Notes under the pieces: model-generated | Told to the model about the DNA's origin: nothing | Database searches by the model: none | The model's input: only the letters and a program-made list of their open reading frames with translations | Translations under genes and position numbers: made by a program | Part shown: piece after piece, positions 5,961-10,662 of the stretch | Numbering within the stretch: position 1 is the stretch's first letter | Layout: each line of letters opens with the position of its first letter | From: Melaminivora alkalimesophila | Lineage (GTDB): Bacteria > Pseudomonadota > Gammaproteobacteria > Burkholderiales > Burkholderiaceae_C | Assembly: GCF_000282995.1 (NCBI RefSeq) | Contig: NZ_ALEE01000276.1 | Coordinates: 1 to 10,662 of the forward strand | Reading direction: 5' to 3' | DNA length: 10,662 bases

Positions 5961-6674
5961 ATGCGCATCGCTGCGGTGGACGACGATCCGCTCCAGCTGG
6001 AGCTCTTCACGGCAGCCCTGGACGCCGCGGGCCACCAGTGCCACGGCTTCTCCACGGGGACGGAGCTGCTGCGGGTGCTGCGCCGCGAGACCTTTGATCT
6101 GCTGATCGTGGATTGGGAACTGCCCGATTCCAGCGGTCCGGAGATCGTCGCCTGGGTGCGCGAGCACCTCGGCCCGGAACTGCCCATTCTGTTCGTCACC
6201 CACCGCCAGGAAGAGCGCGACATCGTCGCCGGGTTGGCCTGCGGGGCAGACGACTTCATGGGCAAGCCGGTGCGCATCGCCGAGCTCAACGCGCGCGTGG
6301 CGGCGCTGCTGCGCCGTGCCTGGCCGGCGCCACCGGTCGAGGCGCTGGACTGCGGGCGCTACCGTTTCCATCCCGACACGCGCACGGTGGAGATGGATGG
6401 CCGGCCCGTCGAGCTGAAGACGCGCGAGTACGAGCTGGCGCTGTTTCTCTTCCAGAACCTGGGGCGCCTGCTGTCGCGCGAGCACCTGCGCGAGGCGGTG
6501 TGGGGCCACAATGCCGATGTGGTCTCGCGCTCGCTGGATACGCACATTTCCCGCCTGCGCACCCAGCTGCAACTGCGCCCCGACCATGGCTACGTCATCA
6601 GCTCGGTCTACGGGGTGGGCTACCGGCTGGAAGCCGTGCCGGCCCAGGAAGGCGCGGAGGCGAACCATGGCTGA
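5961..6674 (+). CDS. OmpR/PhoB-family response regulator
   Basis: A 237-residue cytoplasmic two-component regulator. The N-terminal receiver domain (about 1-118) has the acidic pocket VDDDP (Asp7-Asp9), phospho-acceptor Asp51 in LLIVDWELPDSSG, Thr80 and Lys102 (GKPVR), so it should be phosphorylatable. The C-terminal winged helix-turn-helix (about 130-225) carries family motifs LKTREYELALFLFQNLGRLLS, REHLREAVWG, RSLDTHISRLRTQL and the closing YGVGYRLE. It therefore binds DNA, probably as a dimer on direct repeats. The ATG at 5961 has a strong GGGAGGAG ribosome site at 5-nt spacing. Its last 8 bases overlap the start of the FecR gene (shared ATGGCTGA), which implies translational coupling. The cognate kinase is most likely the CHASE2 histidine kinase two genes downstream; target genes cannot be read from the window. 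Confidence 0.95.
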   Translation: MRIAAVDDDPLQLELFTAALDAAGHQCHGFSTGTELLRVLRRETFDLLIVDWELPDSSGPEIVAWVREHLGPELPILFVTHRQEERDIVAGLACGADDFMGKPVRIAELNARVAALLRRAWPAPPVEALDCGRYRFHPDTRTVEMDGRPVELKTREYELALFLFQNLGRLLSREHLREAVWGHNADVVSRSLDTHISRLRTQLQLRPDHGYVISSVYGVGYRLEAVPAQEGAEANHG

Positions 6675-8337
6675 GTTCCTGCGCCGCGGGCGCCGCTGGG
6701 CGGCCGCGCTCCTGGCATGTCCGCTGCTGGCCGCTGCCGGCCAGGCCATCGAACACCGGGTGCGGCCCGGCGACACGCTCGAAGCCCTGTCCTCCCATTA
6801 CCTGGGGAGCGCCCGGCTGTGGCGCGAGCTGCAGCGGCACAACCGGGTACCGGACCCGCGGCGCCTGCAGCCGGGCTCGGTCCTGCAGATCCCGCTGGAG
6901 CTGCTGCCGCGCAGCGCGGCCGAGGTGGTGTTCGTGCACGGCGCGGGGCTGGTGACCCTCCCGGGCGCGAGCCAGCCCGAGCCGGCGCTGGCCGGTCAGC
7001 AGCTGCCCGAGGGCACGCGCGCCCAGGCTGGACCCGGCTCCTTCATCAGCGTGCGGCTGGCCGACGGTACCGTGGTCCGCGTGCAGGCCGACTCGGACGT
7101 GCTGCTCGAGCAGCTGCGCCGCCGCGGGCGCGCGGGCGACGCGCAGTCGCTGCTCGGGCTGCAGCGCGGCGCCGTGGAACCCTCGGTCGCGCCCGCGGCC
7201 GGGTCGGGGCGGACCCTGGAGATTCGCACGCCCACCGCCACCACGGCCGTGCGCGGCACGCGCTTCGTGCTCTCGCTGGCACCGGACGGGCGCACGCTGG
7301 CCGCCGTCACCGAAGGCTCCGTGGCCGTCGCGTCGCGCACCGCTGCCGACGCGCCGGCGCTGCTGTCGGGCGGGCAGGGCCTGGCAGTCTCGGCCGCCGG
7401 GCGCCTCGCCGCGCCACGCCCCCTGTTGCCTGCGCCCGATCTGGAAGCTCTGCCCGCCGTCTTCAGCGACGCCGACTTTCTGAGCCTGCGCCTCACGCCC
7501 GTGGCCGAGGCGGCCGCCTACCAGGTGCAGCTGGCCAGCGACCCACAATTCCACGCCGTGGTGCACAGCAGCACGTCCGCCTCCGCCGAACTCCGCCTGC
7601 CGGCCCCGGAGGACGGCCAGTGGTACCTTTCGGTGCGCGCGCTCGACGCCGAGGGCCTGCCCGGCCAAGTGGCGCAGCGCGCCATCACCGTCAAGGCCCA
7701 TCCGCTGCCACCGCTCTACCAGAGCGGCACGGATGGCCAGGCCTTGCCCCTCGGGGAGGCGCTGCTGCGCTGCACTGCCGTCGAGGGGGCTGCGCGCTAC
7801 CGGCTGCAGGTCGCCAGCTCCGCGGATTTCGCCCAGCCCCTGCTCGACGAGATCCGGGTTGGCGAGTGTGCGCTGGACGCCCGCCTGCTGGCCCCGGGGC
7901 GCTACCACTGGCGCGCAGCCAGCATCCGGATGTTGCCCGATGGCAGCGCCGACCAGGGCCCCTTTGGGCCGGTACAGCCCTTTGCCGTCGCGGCCCGGCC
8001 GCCGACCCCGACCTCCGAGACCATCGGCCGCGCCCCGGGCGGGACCGGGCTGCAGCTGAGCTGGCCCGGGGGCGCGCCGGGACAGCGCTACCGCCTGCAG
8101 CTCGCCGCCGAGGCCGGCTTTGCCGAACCTCTGGTGGACGAGGAACTGGGCGAGCCCGCCTGGGTGGCACCTGCGCTGGCTCCCGGGCTGTACTACGTGC
8201 GCATCCAGACGCTGGATCCCTCCGGCCTGCGCAGCCGCTTCTCCACGGCGCGCCGCTTCCGGGTGGCGGCTTCGGTGCAGGACGGCAGCGGCCAGCCCGT
8301 CACCGCCTCCGACGGGCGCCCGCTGTCGGCTCCCTGA
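6667..8337 (+). CDS. Secreted LysM-FecR protein with FN3-like repeats
   Basis: A 556-residue predicted exported protein. Residues 1-27 form a signal sequence (basic RRGRR, then a hydrophobic core ending near GQA). Cys18 in LLAC could be a lipobox, but the hydrophobic stretch before it is short, so signal peptidase I cleavage seems likelier. A LysM domain follows (about 29-77: HRVRPGDTLEALSSHYLG, then LQPGSVLQIP), which in the family binds peptidoglycan. The FecR domain spans about 90-225, with the signature TPTATTAVRGTRF (188-200) and TEGSVAV. Three related beta-sandwich-like repeats fill about 270-534, and a short polar tail ends the protein. Unlike FecR of iron transport, no TonB receptor, sigma factor or transmembrane span is present. 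The ATG at 6667 has GGAGG at 6-nt spacing and overlaps the regulator gene. Sandwiched between regulator and kinase, it is probably an envelope partner or sensor accessory; its ligand is unknown. Confidence 0.93.
   Translation: MAEFLRRGRRWAAALLACPLLAAAGQAIEHRVRPGDTLEALSSHYLGSARLWRELQRHNRVPDPRRLQPGSVLQIPLELLPRSAAEVVFVHGAGLVTLPGASQPEPALAGQQLPEGTRAQAGPGSFISVRLADGTVVRVQADSDVLLEQLRRRGRAGDAQSLLGLQRGAVEPSVAPAAGSGRTLEIRTPTATTAVRGTRFVLSLAPDGRTLAAVTEGSVAVASRTAADAPALLSGGQGLAVSAAGRLAAPRPLLPAPDLEALPAVFSDADFLSLRLTPVAEAAAYQVQLASDPQFHAVVHSSTSASAELRLPAPEDGQWYLSVRALDAEGLPGQVAQRAITVKAHPLPPLYQSGTDGQALPLGEALLRCTAVEGAARYRLQVASSADFAQPLLDEIRVGECALDARLLAPGRYHWRAASIRMLPDGSADQGPFGPVQPFAVAARPPTPTSETIGRAPGGTGLQLSWPGGAPGQRYRLQLAAEAGFAEPLVDEELGEPAWVAPALAPGLYYVRIQTLDPSGLRSRFSTARRFRVAASVQDGSGQPVTASDGRPLSAP
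7474..8268 (+). repeat. Three FN3-like repeats in the LysM-FecR protein
   Basis: Repeat units of roughly 75-80 residues start near codons 270, 362 and 459. Each has a tyrosine-anchored strand (AAYQVQLASDPQF; ARYRLQVASSADF; QRYRLQLAAEAGF), then a segment with (P)LxDE in the second and third (PLLDE, PLVDE), and a second strand of the type APGxYxxRxxxxD (EDGQWYLSVRALDAEG; APGRYHWRAASIRM; APGLYYVRIQTLDPSG). The second and third copies are closest to each other, also at the DNA level (both open CGCTACCG). The pattern suggests tandem duplication of an extracellular interaction module. The FN3 fold is inferred from the strand pattern, not shown. Confidence 0.6.
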
Positions 8338-8364
8338 GCCACGGCAGCGCCAGCCCAGGGCACC

Positions 8365-10662
8365 ATGGAGGCCCGCCAGCAGCCCGCCCGGGCTCCCATG
8401 GCCCGCCGGCGCGCCGGGCGCCTGCGCCGCGAGTGGCTGCTGCTGTCCCTGGCGGTCCTGGCGCTGGTGGCCGGTCTTTCCCTGAGCGGCGCACTGCGGC
8501 GCGTCGACCACCTGCTGCACGATGCGGCCATGCGCCGGCACGTGCTGCCGCCCACCGACGAGGTCGTCCTGATCGCCATCGACGATGCCAGCCTGGAGGC
8601 CATCGGCCGCTGGCCCTGGCGCCGGGCCCTGCACGCGCAGATGCTGGCCACCGTGGCCGCCCAGGGCCCTCGCGCCATCGGTCTCGACATCCTGTTCGGC
8701 GAGGCCGACGCCGACTACCCCGGAGACGACCTGCTGCTGGCGCGCGCCCTCGACCGTGCGGGCAACGTGGTGCTGCCGGTGGCGCAGCGCAGCCCCCACG
8801 GCTTCGGCAGCAGCGTGGACGGCCCGCTGCCCCTGCTGCGCACTGCGGCGGCCCAGCTGGGCCATGTGCAGGTGCAGGTGGACAGCGACGGCATCACCCG
8901 CCGGCTGTACCGGCGCGAGGGCCCGCAGTCGAGCCCCTGGCCCCACATGAGCATCGCCCTGCTGTGTGCGGGCGGCGAGCCCCAGCCCGCCTGCCGGGGC
9001 AACCGCCCTCCGGCCTCGGGCGCCTGGGTGCGCGAGGAGCCCCGGATCCTGACTTTCACTGCCGGGCGACCGGCCTTCACCGTGTATTCCTACGTCGACG
9101 TCCTGAAAGGCCACCTGCCGCCGGGCGCCCTGCGGGACCGCTACGTGCTGGTGGGCGCGACCGCCGTCGGTCTTGGCGACATGCTGGTCGCCCCCCTGTC
9201 GGACGGCACGCGGCGCATCCCCGGCGTCGAGCTGCTGGCGCACGCGCTGCACGCCGAGCGGGCCCAGGCCTACCTGCGGCCCCTGCCGGTCGAGCTGGAG
9301 CTGGGGCTGCACCTGGGAATCGCCGCCGCGGCCTTGCTGGGCGTGGCCCTGCTGGGTCCAGCCGCCGGGTTGGCGCTGAGCGCAGTCCTGGCGCTGGCGA
9401 CGCTCGCCGTGGCCCTGGCCGCCCCGGCGCTGCTCGGTTGGCAGCCCACCGCCACCCCGGCCCTGGTCGGCATCGCCCTGGCCTGGCCACTGTGGAGCTG
9501 GCGGCGCCTGGGCGCGGCGGCGCATTTCCTGCAGCTGGAGATGCAGGCGCTGCAGCTGCAGCTGCCCCCTCCCGCCCAGGGCAAGCGGAGCTACACGGAC
9601 GCGCTGGAGCGGCGCATCCACGCGGTCGAGGACGCCTCGGCCCGGCTGCGCCGCCTGCACCACTTCATCAGCCTCAGCCTCCAGCACCTGCCCTCGCCGA
9701 CCCTGGCCTGCGACGGGGCGGGGCGCATCCTGCTGGCCAACGACGCCGCCGAGGACCACCTAGCCCACGTCGGCCTGCCGCTGGAGGGGCGCCTGGTGAG
9801 CGAGCTGCTGGCCGACCTGCGCAACCCGTGCAGCGGCGAACCGCTTCTGCCTGCGGGCGGCCTGGACCAGGCCGCGGTCCCGCCCCGCCAGGAGGGGCGC
9901 GATGCGCGCGGCCGCGACCTGCTGGCGCTCTGCCAGCACCACCGGATGGACGCCCGCTCCCTCTGGCTGATCACCCTCGTGGATCTGACGCCCATGCGCC
10001 GGGCGCAGCAGCAGCGCGACCAGGCGTTGCACTTCATCTCCCACGACATCCGCGCGCCGGCCGCCTCCATCCTGACCCTCCTGGAGATGTGGCGCAGCTT
10101 TCCGGGTCGGATGTCGCAGCAGCAGCTGCTCGAGCGCATCGAGCGCCACGCCCAGGCATCGCTGGGCATGGCCCAGGGCTTCGTCCGGCTGGCCAGCGCC
10201 CAGGCCGACACCTACGAACAGGCCCCCTTCGACCTGGCTCATGTCCTTCAGGAGGCGCTGGACGACGCGTGGGCCAATGCCCAGAAAAAGGGGTTGGGGC
10301 TGGAACTTGCAGGCGCCGATGAAGCGGCGCCCGTGGCGGGCGACCAGTCCCTGGTGCTGCGCGCGGTCGCCAACGTCCTGGGCAACGCCATCAAGTTCAG
10401 TCCGGCCGGCGCTGCGGTGCGCTGTGCGCTGGCGGCCGAGGCCGGCGAATGGGTCGTCACCATCGTGGACCAAGGCCCGGGCGTCGCGCCCGAGTTGCAG
10501 GCCCGCATCTTCGAGCCTTTCCGACACGCCAACCACGACGGCGCCAATCCACAGGGGATTGGCCTGGGGCTGGCCTTCGTGCGCACCGTGCTCGAGCGCC
10601 ATGGGGGGCAGGTGCGGGTGCGCAATCAGGAGGGCGCGGGGGCGTGCTTCGAGCTGCGCCTG
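8365..10662 (+). CDS. CHASE2-PAS sensor histidine kinase (C-terminus cut by window edge)
   Basis: 766 codons are open from the ATG at 8365 to the window end. Order: one transmembrane helix (about 24-41); a periplasmic CHASE2 domain (about 45-305) with IDDASLEAIGRWPWRR, GLDILFGEAD, VLVGATAVGLGD and PGVELLAHAL; three closely packed transmembrane helices (about 312-331, 335-354, 364-380); a short coiled-coil linker; a PAS-like domain (about 433-545: LPSPTLACDGAGRILLAND); a HisKA domain with phospho-acceptor His560 in HFISHDIRAP; and an HATPase domain with N-box LGNAIKFS (Asn674), G1 DQGPG (702-706) and G2 GIGLGL (731-736). It ends in ACFELRL, so probably only a few residues are missing. All catalytic boxes are present. 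It starts 27 nt after the FecR gene with a weak AGGG ribosome site. It is the likely partner of the OmpR-type regulator; the CHASE2 ligand is unknown. Confidence 0.95.
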   Translation, partial: MEARQQPARAPMARRRAGRLRREWLLLSLAVLALVAGLSLSGALRRVDHLLHDAAMRRHVLPPTDEVVLIAIDDASLEAIGRWPWRRALHAQMLATVAAQGPRAIGLDILFGEADADYPGDDLLLARALDRAGNVVLPVAQRSPHGFGSSVDGPLPLLRTAAAQLGHVQVQVDSDGITRRLYRREGPQSSPWPHMSIALLCAGGEPQPACRGNRPPASGAWVREEPRILTFTAGRPAFTVYSYVDVLKGHLPPGALRDRYVLVGATAVGLGDMLVAPLSDGTRRIPGVELLAHALHAERAQAYLRPLPVELELGLHLGIAAAALLGVALLGPAAGLALSAVLALATLAVALAAPALLGWQPTATPALVGIALAWPLWSWRRLGAAAHFLQLEMQALQLQLPPPAQGKRSYTDALERRIHAVEDASARLRRLHHFISLSLQHLPSPTLACDGAGRILLANDAAEDHLAHVGLPLEGRLVSELLADLRNPCSGEPLLPAGGLDQAAVPPRQEGRDARGRDLLALCQHHRMDARSLWLITLVDLTPMRRAQQQRDQALHFISHDIRAPAASILTLLEMWRSFPGRMSQQQLLERIERHAQASLGMAQGFVRLASAQADTYEQAPFDLAHVLQEALDDAWANAQKKGLGLELAGADEAAPVAGDQSLVLRAVANVLGNAIKFSPAGAAVRCALAAEAGEWVVTIVDQGPGVAPELQARIFEPFRHANHDGANPQGIGLGLAFVRTVLERHGGQVRVRNQEGAGACFELRL

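Noticed and set aside
3554-6289. A very long minus-strand open frame that would extend norC upstream by about 900 codons.
   Set aside because: It runs antisense through the M50, trpS and regulator genes and across the nor promoter region. The extra sequence has no recognisable domain and is a product of high GC. The norC start at 3553 has a good ribosome site and matches the family N-terminus.
6667-8337. A TonB-dependent iron-signalling FecR (anti-sigma) protein.
   Set aside because: There is no neighbouring ECF sigma factor or TonB receptor, there is an N-terminal signal sequence with LysM, and the neighbours are two-component genes. It belongs to the secreted FecR-domain type.
6598-9759. 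A 1053-codon minus-strand open frame opposite the FecR and kinase genes.
   Set aside because: It is rich in Gln, Arg, His and Gly with no domain signature, as expected for the complement of GC-biased coding DNA. The plus strand carries clear LysM, FecR and CHASE2 domains.
6717-10322. A 1201-codon plus-strand open frame overlapping the FecR and kinase genes.
   Set aside because: It is a +1/+2 shadow frame, almost all Arg, Pro, Gly and Ala. The real frames in the same strand have complete domain motifs.
1-10662. Insertion sequences, CRISPR arrays, tRNA or rRNA genes, or signs of a recent mobile element.
   Set aside because: No transposase or integrase motifs, regularly spaced repeats, tRNA-like cloverleaf or composition break were seen on reading. 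Genes are tightly packed with uniform GC-rich codon use.

Overview
The window is very GC-rich and densely packed with genes. Its content points to a denitrifying betaproteobacterium, most likely in the Burkholderiales (Comamonadaceae-like). The clues are a cytochrome c-dependent nitric oxide reductase (cNOR) cluster, a tryptophanyl-tRNA synthetase with a long C-terminal extension, and a CHASE2 kinase/FecR signalling locus. The taxonomic call is inference from gene content and composition; there is no rRNA marker here.

Left block (1-3705, minus strand): a cNOR operon reading leftwards in the order small membrane peptide - norC - norB - norQ - norD, with norD cut by the window edge. NorB is the catalytic heme b/b3-FeB subunit and keeps all expected metal ligands. 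NorQ (MoxR-type AAA+ ATPase) and NorD are the maturation pair thought to load or activate the FeB centre. NorC is unusual: after the point where an ordinary NorC ends, it continues through a linker into a second complete c-type cytochrome domain, giving a predicted diheme electron-entry subunit.

Divergent intergenic region (3706-3838): it separates the nor operon from a plus-strand block and carries three exact copies of the 9-bp palindrome TGTCGGACA. They are a candidate operator for an unidentified regulator of the nor operon. A weak sigma-54-like element lies next to the nor-proximal copy.

Central block (3839-5896, plus strand): a short PDZ-less M50 metalloprotease and trpS, 30 bp apart and probably co-transcribed housekeeping genes. 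A GC-rich hairpin follows trpS.

Right block (5961-10662, plus strand): a three-gene signalling operon. It consists of an OmpR/PhoB-type response regulator, a secreted LysM-FecR protein with three FN3-like repeats, and a CHASE2-PAS histidine kinase that runs off the right edge just before its expected C-terminus. The regulator and FecR genes overlap by 8 nt, and the kinase starts 27 nt after the FecR gene. The likely working model is that the FecR/LysM protein monitors the envelope, the CHASE2 kinase senses it or a ligand in the periplasm, and the response regulator changes transcription. Signal and targets are unknown.
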